Source: Bursaphelenchus xylophilus (lineage: Eukaryota > Nematoda > Chromadorea > Rhabditida > Aphelenchoididae). Taken from it: DNA of 64,000 nucleotides. A model generated the notes under the pieces. It made no database searches. It was not told the DNA's origin and saw nothing but the letters and a program-made list of their open reading frames with translations. This document shows positions 1 to 13,400 of this stretch, piece by piece (within the stretch, counting starts at the first letter, position 1; every line of letters starts with the position of its first letter). The translations under genes and the position numbers were made by a program. The stretch is taken from NCBI GenBank assembly GCA_904066235.2, contig CAJFCV020000001.1, positions 9,977,291-10,041,290 on the forward strand, read 5' to 3'.

Positions 1-3000
1 ATCTCAGGCGATTAGCCTTTCGAATGGTGTATGTCTTGTCAATTCACTCCTTCATCACTAATTCACTTTTTTTCAAAACCGGTGTCTAGTATAATATCAG
101 AGTTTTTCGCCCAGTGTCGGCGCAGTTTGATTCCAAAAAAGCTGAAACTTGCCATGCTAAAATCTCAGGCGATTAGCTTTCGAATGGTGTATGTCTTGTC
201 AATTCACTCCTTCATCACTAATTCACTTTTTTTCAAAACCGGTGTCTAGTATAATATCAGAGTTTTTCGCCCAGTGTCGGCGCAGTTTGATTCCAAAAAA
301 GCTGAAACTTGCCATGCTAAAATCTCAGGCGATTACCTTTCGAATGGTGTATGTCTTGTCAATTCACTCCTTCATCACTAATTCACTTTTTTTAAAACCG
401 GTGTCTAGTATAATATCAGAGTTTTTGGCCTGGGGCGGGCGCAATTTGATTCCAAAAAAGCTGAAACTTGCCATGCTAAAATCTCAGGCGATTAGCTTTC
501 GAATGGTGTATGTCTTGTCAATTCACTCCGTCATCACTAATTCACCTTTTTTCAAAACCGGTGTCTAGTATAATATCAGAGTGTTTCGCCCAGTGTGGGC
601 GTAGTTTGATTCCAAAAAAGCTGAAACTTGCCATGCTAAAATCTCAGGCGATTAGCTTTCGAATGGTGTATGTCTTGTCAATTCACTCTGTCATCACTAA
701 TTCACTTTTTTTTAAAACCGGTGTCTAGTATAATATCAGAGTTTTTCGCCCAGTGTCGGCGCAATTTGATTCCAAAAAAGCTGAAACTTGCCATGCTAAA
801 ATCTCAGGCGATTAGCTTTCGAATGGTGTATGTCTTGTCAATTCACTCCGTCATCACTAATTCACCTTTTTTCAAAACCGGTGTCTAGTATAATATCAGA
901 GTGTTTCGCCCAGTGTGGGCGTAGTTTGATTCCAAAAAAGCTGAAACTTGCCATGCTAAAATCTCAGGCGATTAGCTTTCGAATGGTGTATGTCTTGTCA
1001 ATTCACTCCGTCATCACTAATTCACCTTTTTTCAAAACCGGTGTCTAGTATAATATCAGAGTTTTTCGCCCAGTGTCGGCGCAATTTGATTGCCAAAAGA
1101 GCTGAAACTTGCCATGCTAAAATCTCAGGCGATTAGCTTTCGAATGGTGTATGTCTTGTCAATTCACTCCTGTCATCACTAATTCACTTTTTTTTAAAAC
1201 CGGTGTCTAGTATAATATCAGAGTTTTTCGCCCAGTGTCGGCGCAGTTTGATTCCAAAAAAGCTGAAACTTGCCATGCTAAAATCTCAGGCGATTAGCTT
1301 TCGAATGGTGTATGTCTTGTCAATTCACTCTGTCATCACTAATTCACTTTTTTTCAAAACCGGTGTCTAGTATAATATCAGAGTTTTTCGCCCAGTGTGG
1401 GCGTAGTTTGATTCCAAAAAAGCTGAAACTTGCCATGCTAAAATCTCAGGCGATTAGCTTTCGAATGGTGTATGTCTTGTCAATTCACTCTGTCATCACT
1501 AATTCACTTTTTTTAAAACCGGTGTCTAGTATAATATCAGAGTTTTTCGCCCAGTGTGGGCGTAGTTTGATTCCAAAAAAGCTGAAACTTGCCATGCTAA
1601 AATCTCAGGCGATTAGCTTTCGAATGGTGTATGTCTTGTCAATTCACTCCGTCATCACTAATTCACCTTTTTTCAAAACCGGTGTCTAGTATAATATCAG
1701 AGTGTTTCGCCCAGTGTGGGCGTAGTTTGATTCCAAAAAAGCTGAAACTTGCCATGCTAAAATCTCAGGCGATTAGCTTTCGAATGGTGTATGTCTTGTC
1801 AATTCACTCCTTCATCACTAATTCACTTTTTTTCAAAACCGGTGTCTAGTATAATATCAGAGTTTTTCGCCCAGTGTCGGCGCAGTTTGATTCCAAAAAA
1901 GCTGAAACTTGCCATGCTAAAATCTCAGGCGATTACCTTTCGAATGGTGTATGTCTTGTCAATTCACTCCTTCATCACTAATTCACTTTTTTTCAAAACC
2001 GGTGTCTAGTATAATATCAGAGTTTTTCGCCTGGTGGCGGGCGCAATTTGATTCCAAAAAAGCTGAAACTTGCCATGCTAAAATCTCAGGCGATTACCTT
2101 TCGAATGGTGTATGTCTTGTCAATTCACTCCTGTCATCACTAATTCACCTTTTTTTAAAACCGGTGTCTTGTATAATATCAGAGTTTTTCGCCCAGTGTC
2201 GGCGCAATTTGATTGCAAAAGAGCTGAAACTTGCCATGCTAAAATCTCAGGCGATTAGCTTTCGAATGGTGTATGTCTTGTCAATTCACTCTGTCATCAC
2301 TAATTCACTTTTTTTTTAAACCGGTGTCTAGTATAATATCAGAGTGTTTCGCCCAGTGTCGGCGCAGTTTGATTCCAAAAGAGCTGAAACTTGCCATGCT
2401 AAAATCTCAGGCGATTAGCTTTCGAATGGTGTATGTCTTGTCAATTCACTCTGTCATCACTAATTCACTTTTTTTTAAACCGGTGTCTAGTATAATATCA
2501 GAGTTTTTCGCCCAGTGTCGGCGCAGTTTGATTCCAAAAAAGCTGAAACTTGCCATGCTAAAATCTCAGGCGATTACCTTTCGAATGGTGTATGTCTTGT
2601 CAATTCACTCCTTCATCACTAATTCACTTTTTTCAAAACCGGTGTCTAGTATAATATCAGAGTGTTTCGCCCAGTGTGGGCGTAGTTTGATTCCAAAAAA
2701 GCTGAAACTTGCCATGCTAAAATCTCAGGCGATTACCTTTCGAATGGTGTATGTCTTGTCAATTCACTCCTGTCATCACTAATTCACTTTTTTTTAAAAC
2801 CGGTGTCTAGTATAATATCAGAGTTTTTGGCCCAGGGTCGGGCGCAATTTGATTCCAAAAAAGCTGAAACTTGCCATGCTAAAATCTCAGGCGATTAGCT
2901 TTCGAATGGTGTATGTCTTGTCAATTCACTCCTGTCATCACTAATTCACCTTTTTTTAAAACCGGTGTCTTGTATAATATCAGAGTTTTTCGCCCAGTGT

Positions 3001-6000
3001 CGGCGCAATTTGATTCCAAAAAAGCTGAAACTTGCCATGCTAAAATCTCAGGCGATTAGCTTTCGAATGGTGTATGTCTTGTCAATTCACTCTGTCATCA
3101 CTAATTCACTTTTTTTCAAAACCGGTGTCTAGTATAATATCAGAGTTTTTCGCCCAGTGTCGGCGCAATTTGATTCCAAAAAAGCTGAAACTTGCCACGC
3201 TAAAATCTCAGGCGATTAGCTTTCGAATGGTGTATGTCTTGTCAATTCACTCCGTCATCACTAATTCACTTTTTTCAAAACCGGTGTCTAGTATAATATC
3301 AGAGTGTTTCGCCCAGTGTGGGCGTAGTTTGATTCCAAAAAAGCTGAAACTTGCCATGCTAAGATCTCAGGCGATTACCTTTCGAATGGTGTATGTCTTG
3401 TCAATTCACTCCTTCATCACTAATTCACTTTTTTTCAAAACCGGTGTCTAGTATAATATCAGAGTTTTTCGCCCAGTGTCGGCGCAGTTTGATTCCAAAA
3501 AAGCTGAAACTTGCCATGCTAAGATCTCAGGCGATTACCTTTCGAATGGTGTATGTCTTGTCAATTCACTCCTTCATCACTAATTCACTTTTTTTCAAAA
3601 CCGGTGTCTAGTATAATATCAGAGTTTTTCGCCCAGTGTCGGGCGCAATTTGATTCCAAAAAAGCTGAAACTTGCCATGCTAAGATCTCAGGCGATTACC
3701 TTTCGAATGGTGTATGTCTTGTCAATTCACTCCTTCATCACTAATTCACTTTTTTTAAAACCGGTGTCTAGTATAATATCAGAGTTTTTCGCCCAGTGTC
3801 GGCGCAATTTGATTCCAAAAAAGCTGAAACTTGCCACGCTAAAATCTCAGGCGATTAGCTTTCGAATGGTGTATGTCTTGTCAATTCACTCCGTCATCAC
3901 TAATTCACTTTTTTTCAAAACCGGTGTCTAGTATAATATCAGAGTTTTTCGCCCAGTGTGGGCGTAGTTTGATTCCAAAAAAGCTGAAACTTGCCATGCT
4001 AAAATCTCAGGCGATTACCTTTCGAATGGTGTATGTCTTGTCAATTCACTCCTGTCATCACTAATTCACTTTTTTTTAAAACCGGTGTCTAGTATAATAT
4101 CAGAGTTTTTGGCCCAGGGTCGGGCGCAATTTGATTCCAAAAAAGCTGAAACTTGCCATGCTAAAATCTCAGGCGATTAGCTTTCGAATGGTGTATGTCT
4201 TGTCAATTCACTCCGTCATCACTAATTCACTTTTTTCAAAACCGGTGTCTAGTATAATATCTGAGTGTTTCGCCCAGTGTCGGCGCAGTTTGGTTCCAAA
4301 AAAGCTGAAACTTGCCATGCTAAAATCTCAGGCAATTAGCTTTCGAATGGTGTATGTCTTGTCAATTCACTCTGTCATCACTAATTCACTTTTTTTTAAA
4401 CCGGTGTCTAGTATAATATCAGAGTTTTTCGCCCAGTGTCGGCGCAATTTGATTGCAAAAGAGCTGAAACTTGCCATGCTAAAATCTCAGGCGATTAGCT
4501 TTCGAATGGTGTATGTCTTGTCAATTCACTCTGTCATCACTAATTCACTTTTTTTTAAACCGGTGTCTAGTATAATATCAGAGTTTTTCGCCCAGTGTGG
4601 GCGTAGTTTGATTCCAAAAAAGCTGAAACTTGCCATGCTAAAATCTCAGGCGATTACCCTTCGAATGGTGTATGTCTTGTCAATTCACTCCTTCATCACT
4701 AATTCACTTTTTTTCAAAACCGGTGTCTAGTATAATATCAGAGTTTTTCGCCCAGTGTCGGCGCAGTTTGATTCCAAAAAAGCTGAAACTTGCCATGCTA
4801 AAATCTCAGGCGATTACCTTTCGAATGGTGTATGTCTTGTCAATTCACTCTGTCATCACTAATTCACTTTTTTTTAAAACCGGTGTCTAGTATAATATCA
4901 GAGTTTTTCGCCCAGTGTGGGCGTAGTTTGATTCCAAAAAAGCTGAAACTTGCCATGCTAAAATCTCAGGCAATTAGCTTTCGAATGGTGTATGTCTTGT
5001 CAATTCACTCCTTCATCACTAATTCACTTTTTTTCAAAACCGGTGTCTAGTATAATATCAGAGTTTTTCGCCCAGTGTCGGCGCAATTTGATTCCAAAAG
5101 AGCTGAAACTTGCCATGCTAAAATCTCAGGCGATTAGCTTTCGAATGGTGTATGTCTTGTCAATTCACTCTGTCATCACTAATTCACTTTTTTTCAAAAC
5201 CGGTGTCTAGTATAATATCAGAGTTTTTCGCCCAGTGTCGGCGCAGTTTGATTGCAAAAGAGCTGAAACTTGCCATGCTAAAATCTCAGGCGATTAGCTT
5301 TCGAATGGTGTATGTCTTGTCAATTCACTCCTGTCATCACTAATTCACTTTTTTTTAAACCGGTGTCTAGTATAATATCAGAGTTTTTCGCCCAGTGTGG
5401 GCGTAGTTTGATTCCAAAAAAGCTGAAACTTGCCACGCTAAAATCTCAGGCGATTACCCTTCGAATGGTGTATGTCTTGTCAATTCACTCTGTCATCACT
5501 AATTCACCTTTTTTTAAAACCGGTGTCTAGTATAATATCAGAGTTTTTCGCCCAGTGTGGGCGTAGTTTGATTCCAAAAAAGCTGAAACTTGCCATGCTA
5601 AAATCTCAGGCGATTAGCTTTCGAATGGTGTATGTCTTGTCAATTCACTCTGTCATCACTAATTCACCTTTTTTCAAAACCGGTGTCTAGTATAATATCA
5701 GAGTGTTTCGCCCAGTGTGGGCGTAGTTTGATTCCAAAAAAGCTGAAACTTGCCATGCTAAAATCTCAGGCGATTAGCTTTCGAATGGTGTATGTCTTGT
5801 CAATTCACTCCGTCATCACTAATTCACTTTTTTCAAAACCGGTGTCTAGTATAATATCAGAGTTTTTCGCCCAGTGTGGGCGTAGTTTGATTCCAAAAAA
5901 GCTGAAACTTGCCATGCTAAAATCTCAGGCAATTAGCTTTCGAATGGTGTATGTCTTGTCAATTCACTCTGTCATCACTAATTCACTTTTTTTCAAAACC

Positions 6001-6911
6001 GGTGTCTAGTATAATATCAGAGTGTTTCGCCCAGTGTGGGCGTAGTTTGATTCCAAAAAAGCTGAAACTTGCCATGCTAAGATCTCAGGCGATTACCTTT
6101 CGAATGGTGTATGTCTTGTCAATTCACTCCTTCATCACTAATTCACTTTTTTTCAAAACCGGTGTCTAGTATAATATCAGAGTTTTTCGCCCAGTGTCGG
6201 GCGCAGTTTGATTCCAAAAAAGCTGAAACTTGCCATGCTAAAATCTCAGGCGATTAGCTTTCGAATGGTGTATGTCTTGTCAATTCACTCCGTCATCACT
6301 AATTCACTTTTTTTCAAAACCGGTGTCTAGTATAATATCAGAGTTTTTCGCCCAGTGTCGGCGCAGTTTGATTCCAAAAAAGCTGAAACTTGCCATGCTA
6401 AAATCTCAGGCGATTAGCTTTCGAATGGTGTATGTCTTGTCAATTCACTCTGTCATCACTAATTCACCTTTTTTCAAAACCGGTGTCTAGTATAATATCA
6501 GAGTGTTTCGCCCAGTGTGGGCGTAGTTTGATTCCAAAAAAGCTGAAACTTGCCATGCTAAAATCTCAGGCGATTAGCTTTCGAATGGTGTATGTCTTGT
6601 CAATTCACTCCTGTCATCACTAATTCACTTTTTTTCAAAACCGGTGTCTAGTATAATATCAGAGTGTTTCGCCCAGTGTCGGCGCAGTTTGGTTCCAAAA
6701 AAGCTGAAACTTGCCATGCTAAAATCTCAGGCGATTAGCTTTCGAATGGTGTATGTCTTGTCAATTCACTCCGTCATCACTAATTCACTTTTTTCAAAAC
6801 CGGTGTCTAGTATAATATCAGAGTTTTTCGCCCAGTGTGGGCGTAGTTTGATTCCAAAAAAGCTGAAACTTGCCATGCTAAAATCTCAGGCGATTAGCTT
6901 TCGAATGGTGT

Positions 6912-9900
6912 ATGTCTTGTCAATTCACTCCGTCATCACTAATTCACTTTTTTTCAAAACCGGTGTCTAGTATAATATCAGAGTTTTTCGCCCAGTGTCG
7001 GCGCAGTTTGATTCCAAAAAAGCTGAAACTTGCCATGCTAAAATCTCAGGCGATTACCTTTCGAATGGTGTATGTCTTGTCAATTCACTCTGTCATCACT
7101 AATTCACTTTTTTTCAAAACCGGTGTCTAGTATAATATCAGAGTGTTTCGCCCAGTGTGGGCGTAGTTTGATTCCAAAAAAGCTGAAACTTGCCATGCTA
7201 AAATCTCAGGCGATTAGCTTTCGAATGGTGTATTTCTTGTCAATTCACTCCTTCATCACTAATTCACTTTTTTTCAAAACCGGTGTCTAGTATAATATCA
7301 GAGTTTTTCGCCCAGTGTCGGCGCAGTTTGATTCCAAAAAAGCTGAAACTTGCCATGCTAAAATCTCAGGCGATTAGCTTTCGAATGGTGTATGTCTTGT
7401 CAATTCACTCCGTCATCACTAATTCACTTTTTTTCAAAACCGGTGTCTAGTATAATATCAGAGTTTTTCGCCCAGTGTCGGCGTAGTTTGATTCCAAAAA
7501 AGCTGAAACTTGCCATGCTAAAATCTCAGGCGATTAGCTTTCGAATGGTGTATGTCTTGTCAATTCACTCCTTCATCACTAATTCACTTTTTTTCAAAAC
7601 CGGTGTCTAGTATAATATCAGAGTTTTTCGCCCAGTGTCGGGCGCAATTTGATTCCAAAAAAGCTGAAACTTGCCATGCTAAAATCTCAGGCGATTAGCT
7701 TTCGAATGGTGTATGTCTTGTCAATTCACTCCGTCATCACTAATTCACCTTTTTTCAAAACCGGTGTCTAGTATAATATCAGAGTTTTTCGCCCAGTGTC
7801 GGCGCAGTTTGATTCCAAAAAAGCTGAAACTTGCCATGCTAAAATCTCAGGCGATTACCTTTCGAATGGTGTATGTCTTGTCAATTCACTCCTGTCATCA
7901 CTAATTCACTTTTTTTCAAAACCGGTGTCTAGTATAATATCAGAGTGTTTCGCCCAGTGTGGGCGCAGTTTGATTCCAAAAAAGCTGAAACTTGCCATGC
8001 TAAAATCTCAGGCGATTAGCTTTCGAATGGTGTATGTCTTGTCAATTCACTCCGTCATCACTAATTCACTTTTTTTCAAAACCGGTGTCTAGTATAATAT
8101 CAGAGTGTTTCGCCCAGTGTGGGCGTAGTTTGATTCCAAAAAAGCTGAAACTTGCCATGCTAAAATCTCAGGCGATTAGCTTTCGAATGGTGTATGTCTT
8201 GTCAATTCACTCTGTCATCACTAATTCACTTTTTTTCAAAACCGGTGTCTAGTATAATATCAGAGTTTTTCGCCCAGTGTCGGCGCAATTTGATTGCAAA
8301 AGAGCTGAAACTTGCCATGCTAAAATCTCAGGCGATTAGCTTTCGAATGGTGTATGTCTTGTCAATTCACTCCGTCATCACTAATTCACTTTTTTCAAAA
8401 CCGGTGTCTAGTATAATATCAGAGTGTTTCGCCCAGTGTGGGCGTAGTTTGATTCCAAAAAAGCTGAAACTTGCCATGCTAAAATCTCAGGCGATTAGCT
8501 TTCGAATGGTGTATGTCTTGTCAATTCACTCTGTCATCACTAATTCACTTTTTTTCAAAACCGGTGTCTAGTATAATATCAGAGTTTTTCGCCCAGTGTC
8601 GGCGCAGTTTGATTCCAAAAAAGCTGAAACTTGCCATGCTAAAATCTCAGGCGATTACCTTTCGAATGGTGTATGTCTTGTCAATTCACTCTGTCATCAC
8701 TAATTCACTTTTTTTCAAAACCGGTGTCTAGTATAATATCAGAGTGTTTCGCCCAGTGTGGGCGTAGTTTGATTCCAAAAAAGCTGAAACTTGCCATGCT
8801 AAAATCTCAGGCGATTAGCTTTCGAATGGTGTATTTCTTGTCAATTCACTCCTTCATCACTAATTCACTTTTTTTCAAAACCGGTGTCTAGTATAATATC
8901 AGAGTTTTTCGCCCAGTGTCGGCGCAGTTTGATTCCAAAAAAGCTGAAACTTGCCATGCTAAAATCTCAGGCGATTACCTTTCGAATGGTGTATGTCTTG
9001 TCAATTCACTCCTTCATCACTAATTCACTTTTTTTAAAACCGGTGTCTAGTATAATATCAGAGTTTTTGGCCTGGGGCGGGCGCAATTTGATTCCAAAAA
9101 AGCTGAAACTTGCCATGCTAAAATCTCAGGCGATTAGCTTTCGAATGGTGTATGTCTTGTCAATTCACTCCTTCATCACTAATTCACTTTTTTTCAAAAC
9201 CGGTGTCTAGTATAATATCAGAGTTTTTCGCCCAGTGTCGGCGCAATTTGATTCCAAAAAAGCTGAAACTTGCCATGCTAAAATCTCAGGCGATTAGCTT
9301 TCGAATGGTGTATGTCTTGTCAATTCACTCCGTCATCACTAATTCACTTTTTTTCAAAACCGGTGTCTAGTATAATATCAGAGTTTTTCGCCCAGTGTCG
9401 GCGCAGTTTGATTCCAAAAAAGCTGAAACTTGCCATGCTAAAATCTCAGGCGATTAGCTTTCGAATGGTGTATGTCTTGTCAATTCACTCTGTCATCACT
9501 AATTCACTTTTTTTTAAACCGGTGTCTAGTATAATATCAGAGTTTTTCGCCCAGTGTGGGCGCAGTTTGATTCCAAAAAAGCTGAAACTTGCCATGCTAA
9601 AATCTCAGGCGATTAGCTTTCGAATGGTGTATGTCTTGTCAATTCACTCCGTCATCACTAATTCACTTTTTTTCAAAACCGGTGTCTAGTATAATATCTG
9701 AGTGTTTCGCCCAGTGTCGGCGCAGTTTGATTGCAAAAGAGCTGAAACTTGCCATGCTAAAATCTCAGGCAATTAGCTTTCGAATAGTGTATGTCTTGTC
9801 AATTCACTCTGTCATCACTAATTCACTTTTTTTTTAAACCGGTGTCTAGTATAATATCAGAGTTTTTCGCCCAGTGTCGGCGCAATTTGATTGCAAAAGA

Positions 9901-10487
9901 GCTGAAACTTGCCATGCTAAAATCTCAGGCGATTAGCTTTCGAATGGTGTATGTCTTGTCAATTCACTCTGTCATCACTAATTCACTTTTTTTTAAACCG
10001 GTGTCTAGTATAATATCAGAGTGTTTCGCCCAGTGTGGGCGTAGTTTGATTCCAAAAAAGCTGAAACTTGCCATGCTAAAATCTCAGGCGATTAGCTTTC
10101 GAATGGTGTATGTCTTGTCAATTCACTCTGTCATCACTAATTCACTTTTTTCAAAACCGGTGTCTAGTATAATATCAGAGTTTTTCGCCCAGTGTCGGCG
10201 CAGTTTGATTCCAAAAAAGCTGAAACTTGCCATGCTAAAATCTCAGGCGATTACCTTTCGAATGGTGTATGTCTTGTCAATTCACTCTGTCATCACTAAT
10301 TCACTTTTTTTCAAAACCGGTGTCTAGTATAATATCAGAGTGTTTCGCCCAGTGTGGGCGTAGTTTGATTCCAAAAAAGCTGAAACTTGCCATGCTAAAA
10401 TCTCAGGCGATTAGCTTTCGAATGGTGTATTTCTTGTCAATTCACTCCTTCATCACTAATTCACTTTTTTTCAAAACCGGTGTCTAG
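6912..10487 (+). repeat. Ten-monomer higher-order spacing in the early array
   Basis: A marker monomer reading GTATTTCTTGTC instead of GTATGTCTTGTC occurs near 7,231, 8,831 and 10,428, which is 1,600 and 1,597 bases apart. The monomer just before each marker also matches: it carries the CGATTACC form and a CTGTCATC junction. This points to a ten-monomer unit repeated here, on top of the 160-bp period. Confidence 0.6.
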
Positions 10488-13400
10488 TATAATATCAGAG
10501 TTTTTCGCCCAGTGTCGGCGCAGTTTGATTCCAAAAAAGCTGAAACTTGCCATGCTAAAATCTCAGGCGATTAGCTTTCGAATGGTGTATGTCTTGTCAA
10601 TTCACTCCTGTCATCACTAATTCACTTTTTTTCAAAACCGGTGTCTAGTATAATATCAGAGTTTTTCGCCCAGTGTCGGCGCAGTTTGATTCCAAAAGAG
10701 CTGAAACTTGCCATGCTAAAATCTCAGGCGATTAGCTTTCGAATGGTGTATGTCTTGTCAATTCACTCTGTCATCACTAATTCACTTTTTTTTAAACCGG
10801 TGTCTAGTATAATATCAGAGTTTTTCGCCCAGTGTCGGCGCAATTTGATTGCAAAAGAGCTGAAACTTGCCATGCTAAAATCTCAGGCGATTAGCTTTCG
10901 AATGGTGTATGTCTTGTCAATTCACTCTGTCATCACTAATTCACTTTTTTTTAAACCGGTGTCTAGTATAATATCAGAGTTTTTCGCCCAGTGTGGGCGT
11001 AGTTTGATTCCAAAAAAGCTGAAACTTGCCATGCTAAAATCTCAGGCGATTAGCTTTCGAATGGTGTATGTCTTGTCAATTCACTCTGTCATCACTAATT
11101 CACTTTTTTTTAAACCGGTGTCTAGTATAATATCAGAGTTTTTCGCCCAGTGTGGGCGTAATTTGATTCCAAAAGAGCTGAAACTTGCCATGCTAAAATC
11201 TCAGGCGATTAGCTTTCGAATGGTGTATGTCTTGTCAATTCACTCTGTCATCACTAATTCACTTTTTTTTTAAACCGGTGTCTAGTATAATATCAGAGTT
11301 TTTCGCCCAGTGTCGGCGCAGTTTGATTCCAAAAAAGCTGAAACTTGCCATGCTAAAATCTCAGGCGATTAGCTTTCGAATGGTGTATGTCTTGTCAATT
11401 CACTCCTGTCATCACTAATTCACTTTTTTTTAAACCGGTGTCTAGTATAATATCAGAGTTTTTCGCCCAGTGTCGGCGCAATTTGATTGCAAAAGAGCTG
11501 AAACTTGCCATGCTAAAATCTCAGGCGATTAGCTTTCGAATGGTGTATGTCTTGTCAATTCACTCCTGTCATCACTAATTCACTTTTTTTCAAAACCGGT
11601 GTCTAGTATAATATCAGAGTTTTTCGCCCAGTGTCGGCGCAGTTTGATTCCAAAAAAGCTGAAACTTGCCATGCTAAAATCTCAGGCGATTAGCTTTCGA
11701 ATGGTGTATGTCTTGTCAATTCACTCCGTCATCACTAATTCACTTTTTTTCAAAACCGGTGTCTAGTATAATATCAGAGTTTTTCGCCCAGTGTCGGCGC
11801 AGTTTGATTCCAAAAAAGCTGAAACTTGCCATGCTAAAATCTCAGGCGATTAGCTTTCGAATGGTGTATGTCTTGTCAATTCACTCCTGTCATCACTAAT
11901 TCACCTTTTTTCAAAACCGGTGTCTAGTATAATATCAGAGTTTTTCGCCCAGTGTCGGCGCAGTTTGATTCCAAAAAAGCTGAAACTTGCCATGCTAAAA
12001 TCTCAGGCGATTACCTTTCGAATGGTGTATGTCTTGTCAATTCACTCTGTCATCACTAATTCACTTTTTTTCAAAACCGGTGTCTAGTATAATATCAGAG
12101 TGTTTCGCCCAGTGTCGGCGCAATTTGATTGCAAAAGAGCTGAAACTTGCCATGCTAAAATCTCAGGCGATTAGCTTTCGAATGGTGTATGTCTTGTCAA
12201 TTCACTCTGTCATCACTAATTCACTTTTTTTAAAACCGGTGTCTAGTATAATATCAGAGTTTTTCGCCCAGTGTGGGCGCAATTTGATTCCAAAAAAGCT
12301 GAAACTTGCCATGCTAAAATCTCAGGCAATTAGCTTTCGAATAGTGTATGTCTTGTCAATTCACTCTGTCATCACTAATTCACTTTTTTTTAAACCGGTG
12401 TCTAGTATAATATCAGAGTTTTTCGCCCAGTGTCGGCGCAATTTGATTGCAAAAGAGCTGAAACTTGCCATGCTAAAATCTCAGGCGATTAGCTTTCGAA
12501 TGGTGTATGTCTTGTCAATTCACTCTGTCATCACTAATTCACTTTTTTTTAAACCGGTGTCTAGTATAATATCAGAGTTTTTCGCCCAGTGTGGGCGTAG
12601 TTTGATTCCAAAAAAGCTGAAACTTGCCATGCTAAAATCTCAGGCGATTAGCTTTCGAATGGTGTATGTCTTGTCAATTCACTCCTGTCATCACTAATTC
12701 ACTTTTTTTCAAAACCGGTGTCTAGTATAATATCAGAGTTTTTCGCCCAGTGTCGGCGCAGTTTGATTCCAAAAAAGCTGAAACTTGCCATGCTAAAATC
12801 TCAGGCGATTAGCTTTCGAATGGTGTATGTCTTGTCAATTCACTCCTGTCATCACTAATTCACTTTTTTTCAAAACCGGTGTCTAGTATAATATCAGAGT
12901 TTTTCGCCCAGTGTCGGCGTAGTTTGATTCCAAAAAAGCTGAAACTTGCCATGCTAAAATCTCAGGCGATTAGCTTTCGAATGGTGTATGTCTTGTCAAT
13001 TCACTCTGTCATCACTAATTCACTTTTTTTTTAAACCGGTGTCTAGTATAATATCAGAGTTTTTCGCCCAGTGTCGGGCGCAATTTGATTCCAAAAAAGC
13101 TGAAACTTGCCATGCTAAAATCTCAGGCGATTAGCTTTCGAATGGTGTATGTCTTGTCAATTCACTCCGTCATCACTAATTCACTTTTTTTCAAAACCGG
13201 TGTCTAGTATAATATCAGAGTTTTTCGCCCAGTGTCGGCGCAGTTTGATTCCAAAAAAGCTGAAACTTGCCATGCTAAAATCTCAGGCGATTACCTTTCG
13301 AATGGTGTATGTCTTGTCAATTCACTCCTGTCATCACTAATTCACTTTTTTTAAAACCGGTGTCTAGTATAATATCAGAGTTTTTCGCCCAGTGTCGGCG

